Shown piece after piece: positions 22,201 to 30,875 of a stretch of 64,000 nt of DNA (position 1 is its first letter; the number at the start of each line of letters is the position of its first letter). The stretch is taken from contig OX359245.1 of the NCBI GenBank assembly GCA_947179485.1, forward strand, positions 52,005,067 through 52,069,066. The letters run 5' to 3'. The notes beneath the pieces are model-generated. The model searched no databases. It saw only the letters and a program-made list of their open reading frames with translations, and was not told where the DNA came from. The translations under genes and the position numbers were made by a program. The stretch comes from Allacma fusca. Its lineage: Eukaryota; Arthropoda; Collembola; Symphypleona; Sminthuridae.

Positions 22201-25122
22201 GGAATTTTACCAGTTCGGATTGTCCTTTTATTCCAATATATATTAACCCAAGATCTCGCATACGTTTGAAAATATATGTCCCTAGTTACTGGTGATATTA
22301 CTGGGATAGTTTAACCGAGTACAATAATTAATCCCTAACTGTAAAAGTGTTTGTTCAGCTTTCATACAACAAGAACCTATTATTTATCTCTGACTAATCC
22401 TGATTTTATGTAAGAGCTCAATAGTTAAATAATCAATGCAAAAGAGTTTATTCACCTTTGATACCTAATTCCAACTATTGTCTCCTGGATCTCTCAACTA
22501 TAAAGTCTTTCCCTAATAAAATTACCTACTTGCTGAAATTCATTATTTAATTATTTTTCCCCCCTTAATTCTTATCTTTTATTTTGCTCCTACCATTCAA
22601 ATATTATTTTTTAAACCCTTATCTTCCTTTTGCTGATGTTAGTCTTCGAAGAAACCTTCACCTAACAACTCGATATTAAAATCCCTCGGTAGTGATCAGT
22701 TACCTAGATTTCCAATACAAAGGTTAGTTCAATTTTCTGGTAGGCTAGGCCTAAATTTTAGATTGTAGGAACAAGGATATCACACATTTGACAACTTGAC
22801 TAATGCAAGCATATACTCAATAATGGAATATGTATTATTCCCGCGGCTAGTAGAAAAGGAGCCCCAGCGTTTTGTTTGGAGAACGCTTCTCCGCACTCAG
22901 CAAATGACTACCAAATCTAAAATTCCACCGTCAGAAAATACCATGACCATAAAGGCTAGTCTGAGTGTGATACTGTTAGGTAATTGGAAAGGTTTATATA
23001 TTTATAGGCACCCTCTAAAATTTTACTCTTTTTTTTAACTATAATTCATTTCCTAAATATCCGAAAAATGTATTAAATTCTAAATCCCTATTCAAAAGTA
23101 AACCGTAAAATTTTCAAACCCTGTGTTGTCTTGATCAGCAATCAGCAGTCCGTTCTATCGGCCAAATGGTCAACGACCCCGGATGGGTACCGTTGTGAGG
23201 ATCTCCAGTCACCGTTGTCAACGACCCTGGATAGGTACCGTTGTGTGGATCGTCAGACTATCACTTCCTAGCTTCTATTCTCGATTTATTTGAATTTTAT
23301 TTATTCAGCAAAATAAATCTCCTTTATTTACTTGACTTTCTCAGTTAAATCTCAATTTATTTGTTCATTCTTCCAAATAAATTCCTTTTATTCCCTAAAT
23401 AAATTTTCCCTATTTTCAAATAAATTTTCCTCCGACTCTTGGACTCTCCCTTCACTCACAAAAGTGTACGTTCCCTACTCAACTCGGCTTTTACTCGCTT
23501 TGCAGTTTGAATTTGGTATGGTATTCTAGGATAAATTGTTAATTCTCTTTTTTTAAAACTCTGTTTTCTTCCTATTTCCAACTAACCAAGACTATTTAAG
23601 ATACTTTGTAATTAAATACTTCGACGTAACTAGAATATCTCAGAGTAGCAGAATACCCCGCACCTCCACCAAATTTGTTAGGGGTCTGAGTTGAGTGGAA
23701 ATAACGTACTATAAATTCCCTCAAGTTTACTTTTGGTTCCTCAAATATTGAAGAGATTTTATTTAACTTTAGACAAATACAAAAATGGAACTTAATAATA
23801 TCTTTGTGTGATTTTCTAAAATATAAGTTAACACTAAGATTTAATTCTGATTATAAATATTAATTCAAAGATCTTCTCTAAATCTAAATACAAAGTTAAT
23901 AAAGTTATAAAAGTTCAAGTTTAATTCCTATTACGAGTTATCAAAGGGTTACCCAAAATTCCTATCAAAATTCTAAATGTTTTCTCAAAATTTCTCGAAA
24001 TACAATCCACCAGCCTGAAGAGCTGTGGTAAAATCCTTCCTCTTCTGAGAGTAAAGGCTATCTTTCAGAAAAAACTACTCGATTCTGAGAGCAAGAGTAT
24101 TTTTGATAAAATGGGAGTAAAAAGGGAGAAAACCGAAACCCGAGTGCTATACGAAGAGGGAGAGAGAGAGAGTCCAAGAGGACAGCGTTTCGGATCGGCG
24201 TGTTCAGATCGACTGTGAATCTGTAAGATTTTCCTGGGGTATTTATACTCGGCCGCAACCGTACTCTCAAAATCCGAAGTCAATTGAATAGATTTTTATG
24301 ACTGGACCATCTGGCCGAAACCAAGTTCCAACCCCGCCAGCCTGGCGCCGGTTCGAGATTGCTTTGCATTTAAACACATGGCAATACATACATAAGCAAT
24401 ATCAGTTTCAATTACTTTCTTAATCTTAGGTCTTATCGTAACTTACATTTATTGCGATCGTAAAGATCGAACCCATTGTCCGAGACAGATCCCAGTACTT
24501 AGGAAGGAGTTTTTATAACCCTCACCCTCGTAAAATCTTATGAGCTCCGGAACAAAATTACTTTGTCTCCCTTATTTACAAAACAACTTCCTCCTAACCC
24601 TAAGGTTATAAGACCGTAACTATGGTTACACTTATGTACTAACATGCTTTGAAATCAAAAGTTGTTCTCCCTGGGAAAATGTCTTACACTCTAAAATACA
24701 ATGGTCTCAAGCTTATTACGCACTAATAACTTGTATATATAAACGTCCTACGCATGGAGAGATTTCCCTCCTCTTCTCATCCGCTCGGACTGAGAGGAGC
24801 CAAAGGGTAATCTCTACACACACAGAGAAGAACTTTTCCAACTCTGGACATTTTTATTAAAGCCAACGGTCAGCAAGTTTATTTGCGTACATGTACTCAT
24901 TCCTACGTTCATTTTAACATCCTATTCTCATTACTACCATTACATAAAATCTTACGTTATTATGTACGTATCAAATACTTATTTCTACGCTAAAAAGAGC
25001 GTATCAGTTAGTAGTTACTATGTGTATTGTATATTCTTACCTGAAAGTGTACTGTTCCGAGGTGTATGCCCAGCAGTAACAGCAACCAAAACAATACAGA
25101 GAATAAAAAATTTTGGAATCAT
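13277..25122 (-). CDS. L4A: C-type-lectin-like gene with an 11-kb transposon-filled intron 1
   Basis: Exons are 25122-25041 (signal peptide, MIPKFFILCIVLVAV...), 13978-13917, 13734-13623 and 13506-13277. They join in frame (phases 1-0-1) to 161 residues. The lectin part has WILYNSLNGQL, CSDRGPYRLVELRS, AAWTGGKTGN...YVWSSDESPISYPDW and a terminal LCQSI. Exon 1 is recognised because the same exon sits only about 0.5 kb upstream of exon 2 in unit B (56490-56409). In unit A a hAT-like MITE and a 10-kb LTR element in gene orientation have stretched intron 1. The exon 3 donor is GTGTGA, weaker than GTGAGC in L4B. The frame is open, but correct splicing across 11 kb with internal LTR poly(A) signals is uncertain. 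Cysteines are few and calcium motifs absent. Confidence 0.72.
14413..14985. mobile_element. hAT-like MITE in L4A intron 1 (TSD GTTTACAG)
   Basis: Ends TAGAGGTGGG and CCCACCTCTA are inverted repeats flanked by the perfect 8-bp repeat GTTTACAG (14405-14412 and 14986-14993). Unit B lacks it (near 56330-56345). The interior consists of degenerate GGGTTCGGGC or GCCCGAACCC words. Confidence 0.92.
15024..16357 (-). repeat. 3' LTR of the gypsy-like element
   Basis: 1334 bp. It contains TATAAATA at 15598-15591 (minus strand) and AATAAA at 15111-15106, in the order expected for minus-strand transcription and polyadenylation. The poly(A) signal sits inside L4A intron 1 in the gene's own orientation. 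Confidence 0.93.
16358..16374 (-). other. Polypurine tract of the gypsy-like element
   Basis: On the minus strand the bases just before the 3' LTR read GTAGGGGGGGAAGTATT, a run of seven G plus AAG, the usual plus-strand primer for reverse transcription. Confidence 0.7.
16438..17960 (-). pseudogene. Possible env-like remnant 3' of pol
   Basis: Between pol and the 3' LTR the minus strand has broken open segments. One near 17600-17800 has several cysteines. One ending at 17118 has a hydrophobic stretch (IIWLTICTLILAFL) followed by a basic tail, and one at 16854-16438 is Thr/Ser-rich. The position and the hydrophobic segment fit an envelope-like third gene of an insect gypsy-type element, but stops and frame changes interrupt it. 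This is inference from place and composition, not from a recognised motif. Confidence 0.35.
18168..19532 (-). pseudogene. Integrase C-terminus and pol tail, one in-frame TGA
   Basis: One continuous frame with a single TGA at 18737-18735. The first part has an integrase C-terminal GPY-type module (RNFGPYLITRRLSDLSYDV, then HVSRMNAF). A 170-residue extension follows with a short GDSS motif and LILCGNDV. After the TGA comes an acidic stretch ending SRFGRPLKPPEFYG, the type of tail often seen at the end of gypsy-like pol. The extension is unusual for a bare integrase tail. It resembles SGNH-hydrolase-like blocks only weakly. Confidence 0.6.
19534..20231 (-). pseudogene. Integrase core, frameshifted
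   Basis: The frame from 20231 has the zinc-binding remnant and the catalytic core start: IGLDYCGPF carries the first Asp and LLTDRAPAF the second. Near 19770 the frame changes, and the second frame (19770-19534) carries ERMNG with the catalytic Glu. A further frame change near 19534 returns to the original frame of the C-terminal module. The DDE triad is thus present but split over frames, so the enzyme is inactive unless frameshifting occurs. Confidence 0.8.
20380..20697 (-). pseudogene. RNase H tail fused behind protease; reverse transcriptase deleted
   Basis: Right after the protease stop, in the same frame, the sequence continues to LNKDTDALSRLPL, the conserved ADALSR-type end of gypsy RNase H, and then into the spacer before integrase. 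Everything that normally lies between protease and this motif (reverse transcriptase and nearly all of RNase H, normally well over 1.5 kb) is absent. This is an internal deletion with the junction near 20690. Confidence 0.75.
20698..21030 (-). CDS. Retrotransposon aspartic protease (truncated)
   Basis: The frame contains KIAIIDTGSPVTLINSDLI, with the catalytic DTG of retroviral-type aspartic proteases. It overlaps the end of gag by about 90 nt in the +1 frame, the arrangement used for gag-pol frameshifting. It ends after PYPVYVLGS, short of the usual ILG motif near the protease C-terminus, because the internal deletion begins there. Confidence 0.75.
   Translation of the reverse strand: MRSKEENRSQFHRVVLRKTRAKFVMETMTSNLGKLMSARDHRAHINSDHVNIYNYYITTNNKLLSVPVKIGEADKIAIIDTGSPVTLINSDLIHDRDIQTIPYPVYVLGS
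20939..21916 (-). CDS. Gag of the gypsy-like element
   Basis: 325 residues, intact. The N-terminal capsid-like part has PPKYSGEDGSDLSDFIDHF and a WYLTF block typical of retrotransposon gag. A zinc knuckle CFYCGTRGHYEKDC (C-x2-C-x4-H-x4-C) is near the C-terminus and would bind element RNA. The start is the ATG at 21916, after a 1.7-kb leader. An intact gag beside a missing reverse transcriptase suggests that the element could at most form particles or be mobilised by a relative. Confidence 0.9.
   Translation of the reverse strand: MAGKPAKLIIVPPKYSGEDGSDLSDFIDHFNIAASSMYWGDEQKLLYFPNSLTGTAFKWYLTFLAERQKNPVVDDKGDEVPITWNEVLGRFIDAFVPLAKDVVADIKLDGRKYKVTETVESYYYDMMNLMDKSGDKISPARRVMRLIKGMTPYFIDRIMPQKPKTPREFLEASRTVADTKYLSQNCDPYETMVAEKEDPIDKQMQLLLDKLDLSLKTLEKLNEESKETAERVEQLESPQYPSGKFPSAQRSSANDHTSGGNDDSYGRCFYCGTRGHYEKDCWTKIFRITGQVQGSLAEQGGEQKPISSGRTQENTGEVRYGDDDE
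21917..23655 (-). other. Leader of the gypsy-like element
   Basis: Untranslated region between primer-binding site and gag, unusually long. It contains two 34-bp near-identical direct copies (23169-23202 and 23217-23250) sharing GTCAACGACC and GGTACCGTTGTG. No gene is supported in it. Confidence 0.6.
23656..23671 (-). other. Primer-binding site
   Basis: Four bases inside the 5' LTR boundary the minus strand reads TGGTGGAGGTGCGGGG, starting with the TGG that pairs with a tRNA CCA end. The matching tRNA would end CCCCGCACCTCCACCA; I do not assign its identity. Confidence 0.65.
23676..25006 (-). repeat. 5' LTR of the gypsy-like element
   Basis: 1331 bp, with TATAAATA at 24247-24240 on the minus strand. 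It differs from the other LTR by a 3-bp deletion near 23869 and two substitutions that I can see. Transcription would run into the element and onward in the direction of the L4A exons. Confidence 0.93.
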
Positions 25123-25237
25123 TTTAGAAAATGAATAAACTCAGGAAATAATTTCCTTTTCAATTGTATTTGATGCTGCTGGAATGAAAATGTGTATTAA
25201 GAGTAAAACATTTATGAGTAACAAACAGGCACGTCGG

Positions 25238-25245
25238 TATTTATA
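25238..25245 (-). promoter_or_regulatory. TATA box of L4A
   Basis: TATAAATA on the minus strand 116 bp upstream of the L4A start codon. It is conserved at 56609-56616 before L4B, which supports both the promoter and the exon 1 call. Confidence 0.55.
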
Positions 25246-25249
25246 TTCA

Positions 25250-26035
25250 ATTAAATTGGGTCAATAAGATTAAAGTTACGATTCAAGTGTATCAAAATAC
25301 TATACAAATGTTTCATTCCCCAAGGGCAGATTTATTTTTACCTGAAATAGTTATTTTCATTGACAACCAGTGTTCGTTGTATTTATATAATATGTTCACC
25401 TTATTTACAATATTTGTGAGATGATTTAAATTTGTAACAATTCGGGAGCTCCTCCATTAGACATACAATACGTTTTTGATATTCTTGATCATGGTAGCAA
25501 ATGCTTGTTTTTGTGTATGTAAACTTATTAGGAGAACATATATGACAATATGACCTATTACCAGCATTAGTACTACAAAGGTATCATAGTTATTGGCCCT
25601 AATTGTTATCTGCCGACGGTATCATTTAATTATCATGCCATGGCCGTGGCCTAGCAGAGTTTTAGCTAGAATTCTTTATCTGATGCATAGACCGGCAATC
25701 GGAAACAAGGGGGGCAACTAAGGATATTGTTCACCCAAAACAAGTCAGGGACTCTTTAAATACAACCGTACCCTTTTACAACCCCCCCTACTTTTATTCA
25801 AGAATAACCTTAGCCTTTTTCTGACGTTTTGCTCTCAAAAATGCAATAGAGTTTCAAATTTTTAAGGTGGTTTTCAAAACAATCCTATCGTACTTTAAAA
25901 AAATTGAAACAATCTGTAAACAATTATGTTTACACTTTACACCCTGTTACAAAATATATTTCTTATCCTAGACCATACAAGCAGGAGTAGATAGTATATG
26001 CATTCTTGTAAAGATCTGTTCACGTATAGTTAACT
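25250..26035. other. Intergenic at the right edge of unit A
   Basis: Similarity to unit B runs to about 25478 and then stops. TG at 25309-25310 is the uninterrupted target of the 56682-58094 insertion of unit B. No gene is seen. Confidence 0.55.
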
Positions 26036-26043
26036 GTCCAAAT

Positions 26044-26433
26044 TAGGGATGCCAATGGTCTGGTCCGGTCTGAACCAACATTTGGACCAGACCAGACACA
26101 ATTAGTCCAGCTTCAGGACCAGACCAGACCTGACCACAGGACCATGGTCTCAAAAGTACGCAAAATAAAAAATCATGGGTTAACGAAATCCCATGGAACA
26201 AATTAAAAATGTCATTTCTGGGGATAAAAGAAGAATTTGACTGGATAAAACGTGATTATTTAATTACTCTCAATGGTATTCTGGACCATGGTCTTTGGTC
26301 TGACCTGGTCGGAACGACTCGATCAGACCATTGGTCTGGTCCGAAAAACTGGACCAGACCATTGATCTACTCTGAGCTTTGGACCAGACCAGTTTCACAA
26401 AATCTGGATCAGACCAGACCATCGGCATCACTA
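26044..26433. mobile_element. hAT-like MITE of the GGACCAGACC family
   Basis: Ends TAGGGATGCCAATGGTC and GACCATCGGCATCACTA are imperfect inverted repeats; flanks GTCCAAAT (26036-26043) and ATCCAAAT (26434-26441) match at 7 of 8. The subterminal parts are made of GGACCAGACC or GGTCTGGTCC words. A second, interrupted copy lies at about 58295-59925. Confidence 0.88.
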
Positions 26434-26441
26434 ATCCAAAT

Positions 26442-27204
26442 TATCTAGATGGCAGATCCACTGGCAAAATAAATTATTTAGTAAAAACTATTCTATCCGC
26501 TCGACATACAGAAGAGTAAAAAATTACGAAATGGAGGAGAATTCTTGCATGGGTGCTTGTGTTTGAAAGCCAAAATTGAATTCAAGCAATGTGATCAACA
26601 ATTTCACAAAAGCGACTAAATTAGATTGACAAGTCGTGGGTCAATTTCACCCTTGATAAAGATTTTGAACTTCTGTGATTTTTATGTCTGTGAGTATTAA
26701 AGTAATAGAGTATTCTTGAGTGCTGATATTATTGAATAGGATACAACGCCCACCAAAGGAGTTTATTTCAATTAAATTAATAATTACCAGTAAATATCAG
26801 GTGCTTCGAAACATTGCTTCAAAGAACTCACGGCCACAAAATTTGGTCCAATTGGTCTGGTCCAACCTAATCGAAGTACAAGTTCTAAACGAAGTTTAAA
26901 TTGGAGTCGAAGTTCAAGTTTGAATGGATTCGATTTAAAATTTAAAATTGAAGTTTAGGCTAAAGTTTATGTGCTCATATAGTTATGAGTTAGGGCTTTG
27001 GTTTAATTTATAATTGAGAGTTCAAATTGGTGGTCAAGTTCTAGGGAAGGTCTAGTTGGTTTATTGAAAGGCTCACAAGAAGTGAACTTTAATTTCAAGT
27101 TAACGCTCAAGTTTATTTGAACGTTCAATTTTAAGTTGAGGTTCAAGTTGCAGAGAGCAGGCTTGAAAGGAAATTCAGCATCTTTATTGAATGCACAACC
27201 CAAC
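26442..27204. other. Intergenic, low-complexity
   Basis: Contains a stretch (26850-27180) of imperfect repeats of AAGTTCAAGTT and AATTGAAGTT. No gene is supported. Confidence 0.45.
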
Positions 27205-28067
27205 CAAAGATGGGCAACTGGTTTTCCTCGCCTGAAACCTTACCTCTACAATGTAATCTCGATTGTCCTTCCTAATACCCTTCCTAAACCGGACTTTTGC
27301 TGATTTCCTTTTTCCTAAAAATGGGCATATAATTGCCCTTCCTATTTCCTTGTCAGATTATTAAATTGCCTAGTAGGGCCTAAAATGCCTAGTTCAGTCT
27401 GAACTGCCTTTGTTCAGCCTTAGTTGGTTGGGTATGCCTTTGCCGTTTTGGTCAAAATTGTACATTTCTTTACGAATAGCGTTGAGAAACAATATACATT
27501 AACATAAGTGGGTTAATATGATAATTGTCATAATTTAAAATGTATATTGTTAAAAGAACACATGATAAGTTCCAAGTTAGGATTGATTTTCTGGAAGATA
27601 TATTTTAACGCTCGCAGCATTCAGAATATTAATGTACTAAAAATAAACCCTGTTCACAGCACACCATGAAATCTACGGAAACACCGAATCTAGACGTCTA
27701 ACTATTAGTGGGGTCCATATGGGTGGAATTTCTTCAGTTTGTTTTTGACTATGTCGTTTATTCAACGTTATACGGTCCAATACAAATAACTAGCAGAAAT
27801 CATACAAACCAGTTTCATCTGTTGCCGCTGGTTGGCATCAAATAGGTCTTCCCGGTAGTCCTTCGTAGGATCCTCTTAATTCCCTCACCCTTCCTATGAA
27901 CTTCCCTATTATTTTACATATTCTCAGCCTTCCTATTCTATTTCCTAGTTTTGACATAAATTCTACAACCTTCCTAGTTCCTTTCCTAAAAACCTATCCG
28001 CTTTGCTTTCCTTCCTTCCTAGTTGCCTATTTACAAGGCCTAGTTTCAGGCGAGGTGCCCATCTTTG
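27205..28067. mobile_element. hAT-like MITE, CCTTCCTA family, copy 1
   Basis: Ends CAAAGATGGGCAACTGG and GGTGCCCATCTTTG, with a second inverted block GCCTGAAAC / GTTTCAGGC just inside. Subterminal regions repeat CCTTCCTA and CTTCCTAGT. A close copy is at 52880-53744, where a perfect TSD defines the ends. Here the flanks do not match, so one flank may have been rearranged. Confidence 0.82.
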
Positions 28068-29842
28068 GCTCCAAGTACATATAAGTACTACTTAATAACT
28101 ATGAATTGCTTTACATTGTGTGGGTACCATCTAACGTGAGCGTAAACGTAGCTTATAGTTTGGTTTCACTTAACATAAGCATATATTTTTTGAATTTGCG
28201 CTTTCTTATCCAAAATCGTTTGGTCATATTTTCAGGGAAAAATATTTCCGGAATCTCGTTTCATGTTCACAACTTCAGGAGAAATATCGATTTTTCTCCC
28301 AATGCCCCAAATCATTTACAATTAGTAGGAGATAAAATAATATTTACAATACGGCATGCGGGTACTTTATTATTATATTAAACATGACTGGGCCACAAGT
28401 GGCAACAGGGCAAGCTCAAGAGATTGTGTGTAGTAATTAATGACTTTCGAGACAGTTCTCCAGCGAATTGCTGCAATGGAAATTACAGAGGCCTACATAG
28501 TGTGGTGGGGAAACGCATTGGTGGTTGGCATTGAAAGAAAGGTCCTGTATTGTTTACTTTATGATACGAAGGCCAAGGCATTGCTTATATATTAAAGGTT
28601 CTGACGCTCTGCTCGGGTTTTTTCTTTCCCTTAACACTGCTGGGCGTATGAGCTAAAGGTATCCACTCCAGAGTTTGACAACAATACAAAGTTAATCAAT
28701 TGAAATAAAATAGAATATGAACCCTTGTTGTGAGTCAGCTCCCTTTCACGTGTATATAAATGAAAAAATCCAGTACAATGGGATTTACAGCTGATAAAGG
28801 GTAACACTTGTAAACGTATCGTATTGACGGTTTTGTTTAAACAAACTGTAACTGTTCATAGCGTCAATATTTATTGTTGACCATGTCAATCGAGCCGAGC
28901 TCAAGCTTAAGAATATTAAGATACAAGAAAATCTAAATTAATTCTTGCAGGGTTAAAAGAACTTCATCGTTGTGTGGGGGGTTGCGGAGCTAAGATTTGC
29001 AGTCCTCATTGATTTGACTGTTCACAGGAAGGATGGGACGCTTGATCTTGGGAAGTATGTCTTTTTTCTGAAATGAGGAACTCGCGACCGCACACAAATT
29101 TCCCAACTACAAAACAAATATCACAATCAACAGCAGTAAAATCCAAGTGCGACAGAATAATAACAATCTAAACTCGTTTTGTGAAAAGTTCGCTCACAAC
29201 AACAACAAAACCAACAAATTACAGCACTACGGGGAGCGGAGGGGATGAAGCTGGGAATTATGGCCGGTTTTCACATTTGATATTTGTGACAGCACTATAT
29301 TGCCGGTCTTCGTTCTAAGCATTTTAAATGATAGCCGGTTAGCAAGTTTGGCCGACGATATATTGACTTCAATTGACGGTGTAGATTTTCCTGCCCACTT
29401 GGAGTTTAAGGGATTTAGTGGACCAGACGTTGTATAGGTGTATTTTACAGGTACCGGTACGTAAACCAGGGTGCAGGGTGATCGAATTTCCAGGCATGTT
29501 TACAAAGGCATCCTCCTTCACCATTGACAATGTCATAAGTCAAGTCGTAGAAGTTTATTTTAACATCGTTATACATTTTTGTACGATTTGACCTTTTATT
29601 TGTATCAGTTTAAGGAATCTGGCAAATAACATCCTTCATTCTAATTTTATCCCCTGGCCCACATATGTAGTTACATATAGATGTAAGTTAGGACCATAGA
29701 TTTTTGTGTGATATCAACTTATTCGGGTATTGCCCCATTGTTTACATATTTTGCGGGGGATAACAACGTATCCGTTGTATGTATAAATTCTGTACATAAT
29801 AAAGGTGCCCGTCATAATGAGATTTTTTAATGTGCATCATAT
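28068..29842. other. Intergenic, no supported gene
   Basis: About 1.8 kb. A short minus-strand frame near 28960-29060 (DILPKIKRPILPVN) follows a plausible acceptor, but nothing connects to it, so I do not call an exon. No other feature. Confidence 0.4.
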
Positions 29843-30354
29843 TGTTAGGTATGTATATAGAAATTACATAAATTAGTTAAGTCTCACATGAATAATTAAT
29901 TAAGTTGTGAAATACACAACCATAGATTAAGTCAGTTCAAAGTTACTTCAACACTTATTGTAAAGGTGCAAAGTAAGCACTTCCCATCGGCTAAAGCCGA
30001 CGAGTGTCAACGTCCCGTTACATCCGTTATGATGTAACGTCTAGACTTAAGATTGTAAAAATAGGCTCAAGTAGCCACTTGTTAAGTTTAAGATTCTTCC
30101 AGACTCTTCAGTGGATAACTGAGAGTCATTCCAGTAACACCTATTTTTAGTTGTTAATCTTCATTTCCTTTTGACTTCAATTATTAAATAAAAGCAATTA
30201 GTCTTCGGATTAATAGAAAATCACAATCAATCGTTTATTCATAATTATTCCTTCCATCAGCACGATTCCCAATTATTTACAGTTTCTTGATAATTACATA
30301 AGTAAATAATCCATGAGTTAGGATTTCATGGTATGACCATAACCTACTCTTACA
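29843..30354 (+). repeat. 5' LTR of the second element
   Basis: 512 bp from TGTTAGG to CTCTTACA. The left boundary is set by the ATAT target duplication and the TG start, since the 3' LTR is truncated. AATAAA at 30188-30193 may serve as poly(A) signal; a small stem CGGCTAAAGCCG lies near 29989. Confidence 0.75.
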
Positions 30355-30372
30355 TGGTGGCCTTTGTAAACC
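30355..30372 (+). other. Primer-binding site of the second element
   Basis: TGGTGGCCTTTGTAAACC begins directly after the LTR with the TGG expected to pair with a tRNA CCA end. The tRNA is not identified. Confidence 0.5.
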
Positions 30373-30875
30373 ATTGCCAAAATATTATTTCCCTGGCGAT
30401 GCTCCCGAATTACTCTCAATTATCACTCCCCTTGGGAAACAATCGATTTACTTTAAGAATTGATTCCATTACCAGGCAAGTTTGAATAATGTGTCATATT
30501 TCGTGAGAATTTTTGAGAATTACAGTTTTGGCCACGCAGAGGTATCATTCCTGCAATTTTGACGTCGCAACAAGCACAGTACAATCAGGACTACCCCCAG
30601 AGGAGTCAACCGTTATTGACTGTGACCGGTCGAAGAACCCCTCGTAAGTTTTATTGATAAACGGGGTTACTATTATTTTGTCCACGGAAGGCAGACGGAT
30701 TTTCCTGCACTTCACCGACCGATGCCCTGAGGTTTTGGGTATACTCAACGGACAGCCACGAAGCTCAGTGCCGTTCCCACCTCATCCAGGAGGCATTTCA
30801 TATCGTAAATACACAGTGTTAAGTTTCATATCCATGAACCACCGTCACGGTACGTACATACTTACGTTATAATTT

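Larger units (their letters stand above)
15024..25006 (-). mobile_element. Gypsy-like LTR retrotransposon, minus strand, internally deleted (TSD GTTA)
   Basis: Two nearly identical LTRs (15024-16357, 23676-25006) begin TG and end CA and are flanked by GTTA (15020-15023 and 25007-25010). The empty target is visible in unit B near 56370. In minus-strand order it has 5' LTR, primer-binding site, 1.7-kb leader, gag, protease, an RNase H remnant, integrase, a pol C-terminal extension, an env-like remnant, polypurine tract and 3' LTR. Reverse transcriptase is missing and integrase is frameshifted, so it cannot move by itself. As I read them, the LTRs differ by two substitutions and one 3-bp indel, so insertion was recent. 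Confidence 0.93.
8185..25478 (+). repeat. Unit A of a large segmental duplication
   Basis: This stretch is closely similar, in the same order and orientation, to 41545-58263 (unit B). It carries L2 (5' part), L3A and L4A. Similarity runs through introns, spacers and an old MITE (12397-12754 matching 54160-54514). Breaks in the alignment are explained mostly by insertions: a MITE at 14413 and an LTR element at 15024 in unit A; MITEs, a DNA transposon, a solo LTR and a TIR element in unit B. Similarity ends near 25478 / 58263. Confidence 0.85.
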
